A stretch of DNA of 64,000 nt from the NCBI GenBank assembly GCA_947258715.1, contig CAMYJH010000010.1, positions 186,868 through 250,867 of the forward strand. Reading direction: 5' to 3'. Origin of the DNA: an uncultured Gammaproteobacteria bacterium (lineage in GTDB: Bacteria; Pseudomonadota; Gammaproteobacteria; HK1). A model generated the notes under the pieces. That model saw only the letters and a list, made by a program, of their open reading frames with translations, made no database searches and had not been told where the DNA came from. A program made the translations under genes and the position numbers. Positions 9,582 through 19,236 of the stretch are shown in pieces (the first letter of the stretch is position 1; the number at the start of each line of letters is the position of its first letter).

Positions 9582-9740
9582 TTAGGGAAATTCTGAATAA
9601 TTCCATCCCTGGAATTTTCAGAGTCGGCAAGTGAAAACGCGGTTTCCACTTGCCTCACGAATCCAATGACTTACAGTCATCGGATTCGGCGCGCATCCCT
9701 GCTTAGCTAAGGAAGGTCTGATAAATCAGGCCTTCCTTAG
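9582..9740. repeat. MITE-like element made of four consecutive hairpins
   Basis: Four stem-loops follow one another: 9593-9621, 9626-9654, 9659-9687 and 9707-9740, the last with a 16-base stem and one mismatch. The outer ends are imperfect inverted copies (TTAGGGAAATTCTGAAT against CTAAGGAAGGCCTGATT). The stretch has no coding potential and lies between convergent genes. This is the form of a small non-autonomous transposable element, which may also stop transcription from either side. The family is not assigned. Confidence 0.6.
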
Positions 9741-9768
9741 AAAACAGTCCCGGCAACTGCTTGACGCT

Positions 9769-10902
9769 TCACATCAGCGCTTCGAGAGCCGCGAACAAGC
9801 GATCTACGTCTTCGTCCGTGTTGTAAACATGCGGCGTGACGCGGACCGCATCGCCGCGCGCGCTGACGAATACCTTGCGCTTGGCGAGAGACTCTGGCAG
9901 TCCGCTCGGAATGCCTGCGGGAAAGCGGAGCCCCAGGAGGTGTCCGGCGCGCCGCTTCTCATCCAGGCACCTCAGGCCTAGAGCGGAGGCCCGGTTAGCG
10001 ATCTCCCGATTGCGCGAGGCTAGGGTTTCCGCGATGCGAGGGATCCCCCACTTTAGGATTTGCTCCACCGCCGCGATCCCCATGGGCAGAAGGTGAAAGT
10101 TCGCGCGCTCACCCATGTCGAAGCGTCTCGCTCCGGGCTGGTAGTCATCGCGGTACGCCACCAGGCCGGAAAAGTCCTCGCTTCCCGCGCGCGCGATCCA
10201 GTTGTATTCCAGCGGCTCGCCCCGCTGATGATTGGCGGCGGCATAGAGAAAGCCCAGGGAGTAGGGACCAAGCAGCCACTTATAGCACGCGGAAATGACA
10301 AAATCGGGTCTTAGTCCGGTGACGTCGAAGGGCATTGCGCCAAGAGACTGGGTCAGGTCGAGCACCAGCGCTGCGCCGTAATTGCGGCAGGCGCTGGAAA
10401 TGCGCTCAAGGTCCAGCAGCCCGCCATCCGTCCAGCGGCACTGGGGAAGCGCCGCCACCGCGACGCGCTCGTCCAGCGCCTGCAGAATCGCGTCGGTCCA
10501 GTCGCCATCCGCCGGTTGCCGGACCGTGAGCAGATCTGACCCTGCCGCGAGGCAGGCTTCTTTCCAGGCATACACGTTGGAAGGAAACTGCTCGTCCAGC
10601 ACGAGCACCCGTTGCCCCGCGTGAAGCGGAAGATTTCGCGCCGCGACGGCGGCGCCGTAGCTCGCCGAGGGAATAATCGCGATGTCGTCTGCATTAGCGT
10701 TGACGAGAGCCGCGAACAGCGAGCGTATTCGTTCGGACTCGGTGAAAAAGTCCCTCGACGTAATCAGCCAGGGTCGGCGTTTGCGCTGAATACCCCGTTC
10801 GCCTGCGTCGCACACCGGACGCATAAGCGGCGCCATATAAGCGCAGTTCAGCCAAGCGACGTCGTCTGGTATGTCAAACAGATGGCGTTGGCTGGGAAGC
10901 AT
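9769..10902 (-). CDS. Class V aminotransferase-like PLP enzyme
   Basis: The 377-residue protein belongs to the class V aminotransferase and cysteine desulfurase fold. It opens with VAWLNCAYMAPL, has ALVLDLTQSLGAMPFD for cofactor ring contacts and ISACYKWLLGPYSLGF with the PLP lysine. No mobile-loop cysteine typical of cysteine desulfurases is seen, so an aminotransferase, isopenicillin-epimerase-like or kynureninase-like role is more likely. It stands alone between two repeat elements, and context gives no substrate. Confidence 0.8.
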   Translation of the reverse strand: MLPSQRHLFDIPDDVAWLNCAYMAPLMRPVCDAGERGIQRKRRPWLITSRDFFTESERIRSLFAALVNANADDIAIIPSASYGAAVAARNLPLHAGQRVLVLDEQFPSNVYAWKEACLAAGSDLLTVRQPADGDWTDAILQALDERVAVAALPQCRWTDGGLLDLERISSACRNYGAALVLDLTQSLGAMPFDVTGLRPDFVISACYKWLLGPYSLGFLYAAANHQRGEPLEYNWIARAGSEDFSGLVAYRDDYQPGARRFDMGERANFHLLPMGIAAVEQILKWGIPRIAETLASRNREIANRASALGLRCLDEKRRAGHLLGLRFPAGIPSGLPESLAKRKVFVSARGDAVRVTPHVYNTDEDVDRLFAALEALM

Positions 10903-10981
10903 GTGTGGACGTCGGGTGCTCGGTAAATACGTGGGATGTAGTATGTGGTATGTGGGGACAGAATAAACGTCTCCCAGATTG

Positions 10982-11075
10982 AACGAAGTCCGCTGTAGGA
11001 GCGAGCTTGCTCGCGATTCCTTTGATCAGTCAGTTCGGTAATCTTTAATCAAATCAATTTCGCAGATGACACGTT
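10982..11075. repeat. REP-like palindromic repeat, copy 1
   Basis: The core TGTAGGAGCGAGCTTGCTCG contains the perfect stem GCGAGC-TT-GCTCGC at 11001-11014 and matches the common pseudomonad-type REP sequence. A second copy lies near 58.6 kb; similarity continues beyond the core through GATCAG, GTTCGG and a GTGAC/ATGAC-CGTTA segment, about 90 bases in all. Confidence 0.75.
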
Positions 11076-11085
11076 AAAGGATTGA

Positions 11086-11691
11086 ATGCCGTCAAAAAAA
11101 GTTTGCCACCGCTGCCACTGGGTCAACGAAGATCCACTTTACCTGGCCTATCACGACGAAGAGTGGGGCGTGCCGCTAAAGGACGAGCGCGCGCTCTTCG
11201 AGCTGCTTCTGCTGGAGGGCGCGCAGGCGGGACTGAGCTGGTACACGGTGCTGAAGAAAAGGGAAAACTACCGGCGCGCGTTTGACGACTTCGACCCGGA
11301 ATGCATCGCCCGCTACAACGCACGAAAGCAAAAAGCGCTGATGAGCGACGCGGGGATTATCAGGAACCGCCTCAAGATCGAGGCGGCGACGACCAACGCC
11401 CGCGCTTTTCTTGCGATCCGGGACGACGGTGAATCATTTGCCGACTTTCTGTGGAAGCATGTCGGCGGCGCGCCGAAGCGGAACCGATGGCGCCGGTCCG
11501 AAGACGTTCCCGTGTCTACGCCCGAGTCCGACGCAATGAGCAGAGATCTTAAGCGCCGCGGCTTCAAGTTTGTCGGCACCACCATCTGCTACGCCTTCAT
11601 GCAGGCCTCCGGGATGGTCAACGATCATTTGACGGTTTGCTTCCGCCACAAGGAGGTTACCCCGATGGGCCGCGCGCTCAGTCGCGGCTAA
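11086..11691 (+). CDS. tag: DNA-3-methyladenine glycosylase I
   Basis: The 201-residue protein matches Tag across its length. It begins with the zinc-site region CHRCHWVNEDPLYLAYHDEE, has FELLLLEGAQAGLSWYTVLKKR for base recognition and ends in a GMVNDHLTVCFRH zinc-binding tail. It removes 3-methyladenine from alkylated DNA. It is monocistronic. A second alkyl-base glycosylase (AlkA-like) lies 3 kb away. Confidence 0.95.
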   Translation: MPSKKVCHRCHWVNEDPLYLAYHDEEWGVPLKDERALFELLLLEGAQAGLSWYTVLKKRENYRRAFDDFDPECIARYNARKQKALMSDAGIIRNRLKIEAATTNARAFLAIRDDGESFADFLWKHVGGAPKRNRWRRSEDVPVSTPESDAMSRDLKRRGFKFVGTTICYAFMQASGMVNDHLTVCFRHKEVTPMGRALSRG

Positions 11692-11756
11692 ATTTAATCA
11701 CGGCGCGGCGGCAGCTGCCGTTGTTTCACGGTTTTAGTAAACGACTGATTCTCCTC

Positions 11757-11784
11757 TTGATGATTGCTCAAGACACGCTACATT
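11757..11784 (+). promoter_or_regulatory. Possible sigma-70 promoter of the outer-membrane barrel gene
   Basis: TTGATG (11757-11762) is separated by 16 bases from TACATT (11779-11784), about 115 bases before the start of the barrel gene. The match is moderate and rests on sequence alone. Confidence 0.35.
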
Positions 11785-11843
11785 TTGTACATATCGAGGG
11801 CGCAAAAATAGGAACCTTTGCTGTCGAAAGGCCTATAAGTTTA

Positions 11844-11866
11844 AACGTCGCCTCTCAGGCGACGTT
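11844..11866 (+). other. 5' leader hairpin before the barrel gene
   Basis: A perfect nine-base stem (AACGTCGCC and GGCGACGTT) with loop TCTCA lies 32 bases before the ATG of the barrel gene. There is no T run, so it is more likely an mRNA-stabilising or regulatory leader structure than a terminator. Confidence 0.4.
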
Positions 11867-11898
11867 ACGCGTTGTGTTCGTTTTACAAGGGGATAGAC

Positions 11899-12486
11899 AT
11901 GTCCATTGGAACAAGAAAGCTGTTGCCGGTTGCGGGAATCGTGGTGTCAGCACTTCTCGCACTGACCACCGGACCCGCCACGGCGCAAGGCATGGGTCTG
12001 GGCCCTGAGGCCGGATTCTATGCCGGCGCTGGCGGTGGCTTCACAACCGTGGATCTTTGCGACGACCTTAGGGCCGTTGGTGCCACCAATTGTGACGACG
12101 AAGATGTCGGCTTTAAGATCTTCGGTGGGTTCAAATTCAATCAGTATGTTGCCGCCGAAGTTGGTTACGCGGATCTCGGAGAGGTTACCGCATCAGCACT
12201 TGGCATTAGCGCGACGGCAGAGGTGGATGGATTCCAGGTTGCCGCAGTCGGAAGCTACCCGATTGAGCAATTCTCGTTGTTGGGCAAAGTAGGCATTTAC
12301 GCATGGGATGGCGAAATCTCAACAACCGTAGGTAATTTTGACGACGACGGCACCGATATCATGTTCGGTCTGGGGGGTGCATTTCGATTCACGCCCGAGA
12401 TTTCAGTGCGTGGAGAGTGGGAGCGCTTCGATATCGACGGTGATGATATCGACTTCTTTTCCGCAAGTTTTATCTATAACTTCTAA
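11899..12486 (+). CDS. Small outer-membrane beta-barrel protein
   Basis: The 195-residue protein has a clear Sec signal ending near ATAQG, then a family-typical AGFYAGAGGGFTTVDL opening, alternating strands (YVAAEVGYADLG; SLLGKVGIYAWDGE; SVRGEWERFDID) and a terminal phenylalanine in SFIYNF, the signature for BAM-mediated insertion. It resembles eight-stranded OmpA-like or OmpW/attachment porin-fold proteins. The ATG at 11899 has an AAGGGG site before it. The acidic loops with many DD pairs are notable. Function is unknown. Confidence 0.85.
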   Translation: MSIGTRKLLPVAGIVVSALLALTTGPATAQGMGLGPEAGFYAGAGGGFTTVDLCDDLRAVGATNCDDEDVGFKIFGGFKFNQYVAAEVGYADLGEVTASALGISATAEVDGFQVAAVGSYPIEQFSLLGKVGIYAWDGEISTTVGNFDDDGTDIMFGLGGAFRFTPEISVRGEWERFDIDGDDIDFFSASFIYNF

Positions 12487-12505
12487 CTGAATCAGTTTGC
12501 TCACA

Positions 12506-12532
12506 GAGCCGCCGATCGGCGGCTCTTTTTTT
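12506..12532 (+). terminator. Rho-independent terminator of the barrel gene
   Basis: The stem GAGCCGCC / GGCGGCTC with loop GATC is followed by seven T residues. It lies 20 bases after the barrel stop codon. Confidence 0.9.
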
Positions 12533-12611
12533 CCGAGTTCGACTGCGATTCGAAATTATTCCAGAAAGAAGCTGAGTGCGTGCCGCGCCGAAGCTCAACA
12601 CACGGCATGGA

Positions 12612-14102
12612 TCATCGATCTTGGTTTACCTTTTCCACCGCCCGGCGCCAGCCTTTCACCAGCGCGCTACGACTCGCGGGATCGATTTGCGGTGTGAACC
12701 TCCGCTCCAGCTGCCAGTGGTCGGAAATATCCTCAAGCGAATTGAACACGCCGGCTCCGAACCCCGCCAGGTAGGCGGCGCCCAAAGCGGTGGTCTCAGT
12801 GACCCGCGGTCGATCGACGCTTAAGCCCGTAACGTCGGCTAGAAACTGCATCACCCAATCATTCACGACCATGCCGCCATCCACGCGCAGGGTTTCCAGG
12901 GCGCCGCCCGAATCGCTTCGCATGGCTTCGATCAGGTCCAGGGTCTGGTAGCAAACCGATTCCAGCGCCGCCCTCGAAAGCTCTGCGGGTCCGGAATCCC
13001 GAGTCAGACCGAATAGGGCGCCGCGGGCATTGGGATTCCAGTGAGGCGCTCCGAGTCCGGTAAACGCCGGCACCAGATAGACGCCGCGGTTGGACTCGAG
13101 GGAGGCGGCCATGGATTCGGTTTCCGCGGCGGACTCGATGATCTTGAGTCCGTCCCTCAGCCACTGAACCGCGGCGCCGGCGATGAAGATGGATCCTTCC
13201 AGGGCGTAACTCACGCGTCCGCCCACGCGATAAGCGACCGTTGTCAGCATACGGTTGTTTGAACTAACCGCATCCTCTCCGGTGTTGAGCACGACGAAAC
13301 AGCCGGTGCCGTAGGTGCTCTTGATCATGCCCGGTGAAAAGCAAGCCTGACCGATGGCGGCGGCCTGCTGGTCTCCGGCGATTCCGGTAACCGGGATCGC
13401 GCGGCCGAGTATTTCGCTCTCGCACTCGCCGAAATCGCCCGCCGAGTCTCTCACCTCCGGCATCAGCGCCGGGGGCACTCGGAAGCGCTCCAGCATCGCG
13501 TCGTCCCACCGCTGCTGGTGGATGTTGAACAACAGCGTGCGCGATGCGTTGGTGGCATCGGTGGCGTGCACGCGGCCGCCGGTGAGCCGCCAGAGCAGGA
13601 AGCAGTCGGTGGTTCCGAAGGCGAGTCGTCCGCTTTCGGCCGCTTCCCGCGCGCCCTCCACGTGGTCCAGAATCCAGGCGACCTTGGTGGCGGAAAAGTA
13701 GGGGTCCAGGAGCAACCCGGTCGCTCGCGTCACCTCTGCCTCGGCGCCCTCTCCTTTGAGGGCGCGGCAAACATCCGCCGTGCGCCGGTCCTGCCACACG
13801 ATCGCGTTGTATATGGGTTTTCCGCTTTCCCGATCCCAAACCACGGTGGTTTCCCGCTGATTGGTTATTCCGATGCACGCGATTTCGCCCGCCCGTTCCG
13901 CACTGACCTTCTGCAGCGCTTGGCGGCAGACCAGAAGCGTCGTCTCCCAGATCTCTTCCGCGTCGTGCTCGACCCAGCCTTCCTTCGGATAATGCTGGGT
14001 GAACTCCCGCTGGGCGACGGCCCGCGGCTCACCCGCCTGGTCGAACACCATGGCGCGGGTGCTGGTGGTGCCCTGGTCGATGGCCAGTATGAGATCGCTC
14101 AT
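12612..14102 (-). CDS. glpK: Glycerol kinase
   Basis: The 496-residue protein phosphorylates glycerol to glycerol 3-phosphate. FGGY-family motifs are present: [19 protein letters not shown] at the start, [35 protein letters not shown] and the C-terminal [19 protein letters not shown]. Its ATG overlaps the stop codon of the upstream GST gene by four bases, so the two are probably cotranslated. No glycerol facilitator or glycerol-3-phosphate dehydrogenase is adjacent. Confidence 0.95.
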   Translation of the reverse strand: MSDLILAIDQGTTSTRAMVFDQAGEPRAVAQREFTQHYPKEGWVEHDAEEIWETTLLVCRQALQKVSAERAGEIACIGITNQRETTVVWDRESGKPIYNAIVWQDRRTADVCRALKGEGAEAEVTRATGLLLDPYFSATKVAWILDHVEGAREAAESGRLAFGTTDCFLLWRLTGGRVHATDATNASRTLLFNIHQQRWDDAMLERFRVPPALMPEVRDSAGDFGECESEILGRAIPVTGIAGDQQAAAIGQACFSPGMIKSTYGTGCFVVLNTGEDAVSSNNRMLTTVAYRVGGRVSYALEGSIFIAGAAVQWLRDGLKIIESAAETESMAASLESNRGVYLVPAFTGLGAPHWNPNARGALFGLTRDSGPAELSRAALESVCYQTLDLIEAMRSDSGGALETLRVDGGMVVNDWVMQFLADVTGLSVDRPRVTETTALGAAYLAGFGAGVFNSLEDISDHWQLERRFTPQIDPASRSALVKGWRRAVEKVNQDR

Positions 14103-14791
14103 CTTCGCTGGTACTGCTTGGCGCCGAACATGATTTCGCGCTGTTCGTCGCTTATCGGGCCGGCGCGTCTGCGATCCGCCAGTACTTCCACGCCCCGCTT
14201 CACCGCCGGCCGCTCCGCGATGACCTCAAACCAGCGCTTCACGTTGGGGAAACCTTTCAGGTCAACGCCCTGGCGTTCGTAACTGCGCAGCCAGGGAAAG
14301 GTGGCGATGTCGGCGATGGAATACTCGTCGGCAAGGTATTCGTGCTCCCTCAAGCGTACATCGAGCACGTTATATAGGCGGTTGGCCTCGTTGGTGTAAC
14401 GCTCGATGGCGTAGGGAATTTTCTCCGGCGCGTAGGCGCGGAAGTGGTGCGCCTGACCGAGAAGCGGGCCGATGCCGCCCATCTGGAACATGAGCCACTG
14501 GACCACGTTGTAGCGTGCTCGGATTGCGCTGGGCATGAACTTGCCGGTTTTTTCCGCAAGGTACATCAGAATGGCGCCGGATTCGAACAGCGAGTAGGGC
14601 GAGCCACCCGGGCCGTCGAGATCGACCATTGCCGGCATCTTGTTGTTGGGACTGATTTTCAGGAACTCGGGCTCGAACTGGTCACCGGCAGAGATGTCGA
14701 TGGGGTGGACCGTATATTCGAGCCCGGTCTCCTCCAGCATGATGTGGATCTTGTGCCCATTGGGCGTGGGCCAAGTGTAGAGCTCGATCAT
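14099..14791 (-). CDS. yfcG: YfcG-like glutathione S-transferase family protein
   Basis: The 230-residue product closely resembles E. coli YfcG, a glutathione-dependent disulfide-bond oxidoreductase. It shares the opening [25 protein letters not shown] and [14 protein letters not shown] for glutathione binding, and a [10 protein letters not shown] segment. The chosen ATG at 14791 has an AAAGGA site and matches the family start; the longer frame adds 29 unrelated residues. It is upstream of glpK with a four-base overlap. The physiological substrate is unknown. Confidence 0.88.
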   Translation of the reverse strand: MIELYTWPTPNGHKIHIMLEETGLEYTVHPIDISAGDQFEPEFLKISPNNKMPAMVDLDGPGGSPYSLFESGAILMYLAEKTGKFMPSAIRARYNVVQWLMFQMGGIGPLLGQAHHFRAYAPEKIPYAIERYTNEANRLYNVLDVRLREHEYLADEYSIADIATFPWLRSYERQGVDLKGFPNVKRWFEVIAERPAVKRGVEVLADRRRAGPISDEQREIMFGAKQYQRR

Positions 14792-14884
14792 CGGATTTCC
14801 TTTGACATTAATTTCTTTCCGCCGCTTTGTTAGCGACACGAGTTTACCGGATCTGCTCCTCGCCGCCGGCGAAAGCATGTCGCC

Positions 14885-15529
14885 TCAGAGCTCGCTGGCG
14901 CGCCAAAGATACCAGCTCGCCACAGAGCGATACGGGCGCCAGCGCTGGCCGCGTCTCAGCATCCTGTTTGCGTCCGGGAGGGATTTGCCGCCGAAGGTAT
15001 GCATGAAACCCCGGCGCACGCCGAGATCGTCGAGCGGCAGAACGTCGGCGCGCCCGAGGTTGAATATCAGCAGCATTTCCACCGTCCAGCGGCCGATACC
15101 CCGAACCTGGACCAGGTGTTGAATGATCGCCTCGTCGTCCATGGATTTCAGTCGGGTACGGGTGGGCACCGTCCCTTCCAGGCATTTCGCCGCCAGGTCG
15201 CGCAGAGCAAGCACCTTGCCGCGGGAGAGTCCAGCGCCGCGAAGAGAGTCGTCGCAAAGCGCCAGCAAACGTTTGGCGCTAGGTCGCTTACCCGGAAACA
15301 GCGCCTTCACCCGCTGGTGAATGCTGCCGGCCGCCTTTCCCGAAAGCTGCTGGTAGATGATGGATCGAAGCAAAGCCTGAAACGGCGTCATCGCGCTTTG
15401 ATCCCGCAGTCGATAAGCGCCGATGCGGTCGATCATCCGGCCGAGCCTGGCATCAGAGTCTCTCAGCGTCGCAACGGCAATCTCGGGGTCGTAGTCGTAG
15501 CTCAATTTTCTCTCGGACGATCCTTTCAC
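14885..15529 (-). CDS. AlkA-like DNA-3-methyladenine glycosylase II (HhH-GPD family)
   Basis: The 214-residue protein has the helix-hairpin-helix glycosylase core: SIIYQQLSGKAAGSI, LRGAGLSRGKVLALRDLA, then the hairpin VRGIGRWTVEML followed by DVLPLDDLG with the catalytic aspartate. It lacks the N-terminal AlkA domain and is close to the short bacterial and yeast MAG-type enzymes. It would excise a broad range of alkylated purines. It lies between the GST-glpK pair and an acyl-CoA ligase on the same strand. Confidence 0.9.
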   Translation of the reverse strand: MKGSSERKLSYDYDPEIAVATLRDSDARLGRMIDRIGAYRLRDQSAMTPFQALLRSIIYQQLSGKAAGSIHQRVKALFPGKRPSAKRLLALCDDSLRGAGLSRGKVLALRDLAAKCLEGTVPTRTRLKSMDDEAIIQHLVQVRGIGRWTVEMLLIFNLGRADVLPLDDLGVRRGFMHTFGGKSLPDANRMLRRGQRWRPYRSVASWYLWRASEL

Positions 15530-15581
15530 AAATGAAACGCCGATATTCGACGAAGAATAATGAAAATGATGATCATCGGCG

Positions 15582-17237
15582 TCAATCGCGGTCGTTTCTT
15601 TGCGTCTTCTTTCTTTCCATCTCCCGCTGCCTCAACTCAATGCGACGGATTTTCCCAGTAGTGGTCATGGGCAGCTCGTCGATAAACTCGATCTCTCGCG
15701 GATACTCGTGCGCGGCGAGCCGATTGCGCACGCTCTGCTGTATGTCGTCAACCAGCGCTGGTGACGGCGCGTGGCCGTCGGCTAAGACAATGAAAGCCTT
15801 GATGATATTGCCGCGCAGCTCGTCTGGGCTGCCGATGACCGCAGCCCTGGCTACCGCCGGGTGCTTGAGCAGGCAGTCTTCCACTTCGCCGGGGCCGATC
15901 CGGTGCCCGGCGCTGGAAATAACGTCGTCTTTGCGCCCGACGAACCACAAATACCCTTCTTCGTCCCGGTAGCCCAGGTCGCCGGTGCAGAACCAGTTGC
16001 CGACAAACTTTTCCTGCGTGGCCGCTTCGTTCCTCCAGTAGCCCAGGAACATGACCGGGTCGCCTCGCTTGGCCGCCAGCTCGCCCACCTCTCCGTCGGG
16101 CATCGGACTGCCGCTGTCATCGATAACGTCGACCGCGTGACCGGGGTAGGGTCTGCCCATGGAACCGGGTTTCAGCGGAAACATCTCGGCGCAGTTGCCA
16201 ACCAGGTAGTTAAATTCGGTCTGTCCCCACATCTCGTTGACCTTGACCTTAAGCGCTTCTTCCGCCCACCGCACCACTTCCACGCCCACCTGTTCTCCGG
16301 CGGACATGATTGAACGGATCTTCAATTTGTAGCGGCGCTCCGCGTCGGGTACCTTCATCATCATCTTCAGGGCGGTGGGTGGTATAAAGGCGTTTCTCAC
16401 CGCGTATTTTTCCATTAATGCAAATGCCTTCTCCGGGCTGAATTTACCGCCGTCGTAGCCCAGCACCGGCACGCCGTAGTAAAGCGAAGGCACCAGACCG
16501 TCCAGCAGTCCCCCCGTCCAGGCCCAGTCCGCCGGCGTCCACATGAGGTCGCCGGGCTGCGGAAAAAAGTTCTGCGACAGCTCGAATCCGCTCAGGTTAC
16601 CCAGCAGTCCACGGTGGGCTACCAACGCACCCTTCGGCGGTCCGGTGGTGCCGGAGGTGTAGATCAGGATCGCGGGATCGTCGCTCGACGTGCTCTGCGG
16701 AAAATAATTCTCCTTTGCCCGCTTAAGCCGCGACCAAAACTCGGTTTCCCCGGGTCCGTCCTGACACACGAGCACCGTTTCCAGCGTCGGCACTTCATCG
16801 CGAATTGAAGCGATGGTCTTCGCGCGCCCGGGGTCCGTGATGACCAATTTCGCACCGCTGTCGGAAAGTCGGTAACAAAGCGCGTCGCGCCCAAAGAGCA
16901 CCGATAGAGGTAGCGCGATGGCGCCCAGCTTGTAGACGGCGATATGCGTGATCACCGTCTCGGCGCGCTGCGGAAGCACGATACCGACGCGGTCTCCCTT
17001 TCGCACCCCGAGGTCATGAAGCGCGTTGGCGAAACGATCCGAGAGTGATTTCAGTTCGCCAAAGGTCAGGCGTTTTTCTTCACCCGCGGCGTTTTCCAGG
17101 AACAACGCTGTCTGCTGTGCACGATCCGCGTGCTTATCGCAGATCTCGACTCCGATATTGAACTCTCGCGGAATGTTCCAGCGGAACCCCCCGTACACTT
17201 CCTCGTAGCTGCGTTTGTCTTTAGCGAAGAGGCGCAT
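15582..17237 (-). CDS. Acyl-CoA synthetase (AMP-forming, acetate or medium-chain type)
   Basis: The 551-residue enzyme belongs to the ANL superfamily. The P-loop ILIYTSGTTGPPKGALVAH, the motif NEMWGQTEFN, the hinge GDLGYRDEEGYLWFVGRKDD and the catalytic lysine in MTTTGKIRRIELRQRE are all intact. The N-terminal FRWNIPREFNIGVEICDKHA recalls medium-chain acyl-CoA ligases and acetyl-CoA synthetase paralogues. It is divergent from the acuI-like reductase, which hints at short-chain organic acid use, but the substrate is not determined. Confidence 0.88.
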   Translation of the reverse strand: MRLFAKDKRSYEEVYGGFRWNIPREFNIGVEICDKHADRAQQTALFLENAAGEEKRLTFGELKSLSDRFANALHDLGVRKGDRVGIVLPQRAETVITHIAVYKLGAIALPLSVLFGRDALCYRLSDSGAKLVITDPGRAKTIASIRDEVPTLETVLVCQDGPGETEFWSRLKRAKENYFPQSTSSDDPAILIYTSGTTGPPKGALVAHRGLLGNLSGFELSQNFFPQPGDLMWTPADWAWTGGLLDGLVPSLYYGVPVLGYDGGKFSPEKAFALMEKYAVRNAFIPPTALKMMMKVPDAERRYKLKIRSIMSAGEQVGVEVVRWAEEALKVKVNEMWGQTEFNYLVGNCAEMFPLKPGSMGRPYPGHAVDVIDDSGSPMPDGEVGELAAKRGDPVMFLGYWRNEAATQEKFVGNWFCTGDLGYRDEEGYLWFVGRKDDVISSAGHRIGPGEVEDCLLKHPAVARAAVIGSPDELRGNIIKAFIVLADGHAPSPALVDDIQQSVRNRLAAHEYPREIEFIDELPMTTTGKIRRIELRQREMERKKTQRNDRD

Positions 17238-17351
17238 GGCGTGAATTACGGGCCCGAAACGGCCCGGCGCTGAGCGGCTTTAGCCGCGCGAGGCGGATAG
17301 TATAGGATGGGCGGCCAAGCGATTCACCGACTAGAGAAAGGAGACAGGCAC

Positions 17352-18347
17352 ATGAAGTCATTCAAGGCCTTCCGCGTCCACGAGGAGAATGGCAAGACCC
17401 AGGGGCGGCTGGAGAACATCACGCTGGAGGCGCTGTCTGAGGGTGACGTGGTCATCCGCTCGATCTGGTCCGACGTGAACTACAAAGACGCGCTCGCGGC
17501 CACGGGAAAGGGCAAAATCATGCGTCGCTTTCCGATGGTCGGCGGAATTGACGTAGCCGGCTACGTGCATTCGTCATCGGATAGCAGGTACAAGCAAGGT
17601 GACCCCGTGCTCGTTACCGGGTTTGGCCTGAGCGAAAAGCACGATGGGGGATACGCCGAGTACACCCGCGTGCCCGGCGACTGGGTGGTGCCGTTACCGG
17701 ACGGCCTCAGTCTTTACGAGTCCATGGCACTTGGCACCGCAGGTTTTACTGCGGCGCTCGCCGTTGACCGCATGCAGCACAACGGTCAGACGGCGGACAA
17801 GGGACCAATCTTGGTTAACGGAGCCACCGGCGGTGTTGGCAGCTTTGCCATCGACATGTTTGCCGGTTTGGGGTTTGAAGTGACCGCGTTCACCGGAAAG
17901 CGTGACCAGGACGAATACCTGAATAAGCTGGGCGCCAGCGCCATGGTCTACCGCGGACAGGTAGAGATGGGATCGGCGCCACTGGAAAAGGCCCTTTGGG
18001 GCGGGGCGGTGGACAGCGTTGGCGGTGAGGAGCTCGCCTGGCTCACGCGCACGGTCGGGCCCGAGGGCAACATTGCCGCCATCGGTCTTGCCGGCGGCTT
18101 TAAACTCAATACGACGGTCATGCCTTTCATTCTGCGCGGCGTCAACCTGCTTGGAATCAACTCGGTATTCGTGCCGCTCGAAAAGCGGTTGTCGGTGTGG
18201 AAGCGTTTGGGAAAGGACTTAAAGCCCAGGCACCTCAAGGAGGTCGTGACCCACGAGGTTGATCTGGACAATTTGCCGGATGTGTTTGACGCCTACATCG
18301 AGGGCAAAGTCGCCGGGCGCACGGTGGTAAAGATATCAGACGAATGA
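17352..18347 (+). CDS. acuI: AcuI/YhdH-type acryloyl-CoA reductase
   Basis: The 331-residue zinc-free medium-chain reductase matches the YhdH/AcuI family, which reduces acryloyl-CoA with NADPH and protects against acrylate. It shows SDVNYKDALAATGKGKI, VGGIDVAGYV and the nucleotide site LVNGATGGVGSFAIDM. The ATG at 17352 has a strong AAGGAGA site; the upstream extension of the frame is not conserved. It may be cotranscribed with the sulfurtransferase that follows after 38 bases. Confidence 0.88.
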   Translation: MKSFKAFRVHEENGKTQGRLENITLEALSEGDVVIRSIWSDVNYKDALAATGKGKIMRRFPMVGGIDVAGYVHSSSDSRYKQGDPVLVTGFGLSEKHDGGYAEYTRVPGDWVVPLPDGLSLYESMALGTAGFTAALAVDRMQHNGQTADKGPILVNGATGGVGSFAIDMFAGLGFEVTAFTGKRDQDEYLNKLGASAMVYRGQVEMGSAPLEKALWGGAVDSVGGEELAWLTRTVGPEGNIAAIGLAGGFKLNTTVMPFILRGVNLLGINSVFVPLEKRLSVWKRLGKDLKPRHLKEVVTHEVDLDNLPDVFDAYIEGKVAGRTVVKISDE

Positions 18348-18385
18348 GAGCGCTGAGTTGTACCTCGGCAAGCGCCGGTGACTGA

Positions 18386-19201
18386 ATGAATGCGGCAAGC
18401 TATCCGCTGATCCTGGAACCCGAAGCGTTCTCACTCCCGGCCGCCAGGGACGTCCTCATCGTCGACCTTTGCAAGGCCGAAACGTACGCCCACGGGCACC
18501 TGCCGGGAGCGGTGCACCTGGACTACGCCACGCTCACCTTGAGCCGTCCTCCAGTAGGCGGATTGGTGCCCGACGCCGCCGCGCTCTCGCGCACGCTTTC
18601 GGCCATCGGACTCACGCCGGAGAGGCACGTGGTCGCCTATGACGACGAGGGTGGTGGTAAAGCTTCGCGTCTTCTTTGGACACTGGACTTGCTCGGCCAT
18701 GAGCGATTTTCGCTGCTGGACGGTGGATATCGCGCCTGGACGGACGCAGGATTGGGATTGGACACCGAACCCGTGGTGGCTACAGCGTCGAAGTTCGAAG
18801 CGGTGGTCGGGGAGGCCGCGCGCGCTGATCGGGACTACATTCTTGGCCGACTCGGCGCGCCAGATTTCGCCCTGGTGGACGCGCGCAGTGCGGAGGAATA
18901 TTCGGGACACAACCGCCGAGCCGAACGCGGTGGTCACATACCTGGCGCGGTCAATTTCAACTGGATCGACGCCATGGATAGCGCGCGTGCGCTACGCCTG
19001 AAGCCGCGAGACGAACTGGCCGCAGAATTCGCCGCGCTCGGCGTGACTGCGGACAAGGAGGTGGTGACTTACTGTCACACTCACCACCGCTCGTCGCACA
19101 CCTACATCGTGCTCAAGTCGCTAAGATTCGAGCGAATCAAGGGGTATCCGGGGTCGTGGTCCGAATGGGGAAACGACCCTTCCACCCCGATCGCTGTTTG
19201 A
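18386..19201 (+). CDS. Two-domain rhodanese sulfurtransferase
   Basis: The 271-residue protein has two rhodanese domains. The N-terminal one (VDLCKAETYAHGHLPGAVHL) is inactive. The C-terminal one begins DFALVDARSAEEYSG and carries the active cysteine near residue 230 in VTYCHTHHRSSHTYIVL. This loop differs from the CRxGxxR loop of thiosulfate rhodaneses and from the CGSGVTA loop of mercaptopyruvate enzymes, so the sulfur donor is open. In a sulfur oxidiser it could take part in persulfide transfer. Confidence 0.88.
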   Translation: MNAASYPLILEPEAFSLPAARDVLIVDLCKAETYAHGHLPGAVHLDYATLTLSRPPVGGLVPDAAALSRTLSAIGLTPERHVVAYDDEGGGKASRLLWTLDLLGHERFSLLDGGYRAWTDAGLGLDTEPVVATASKFEAVVGEAARADRDYILGRLGAPDFALVDARSAEEYSGHNRRAERGGHIPGAVNFNWIDAMDSARALRLKPRDELAAEFAALGVTADKEVVTYCHTHHRSSHTYIVLKSLRFERIKGYPGSWSEWGNDPSTPIAV

Positions 19202-19236
19202 ACGTCCTAAGCCGAACGGCCAGCTTGCAAAATAGA

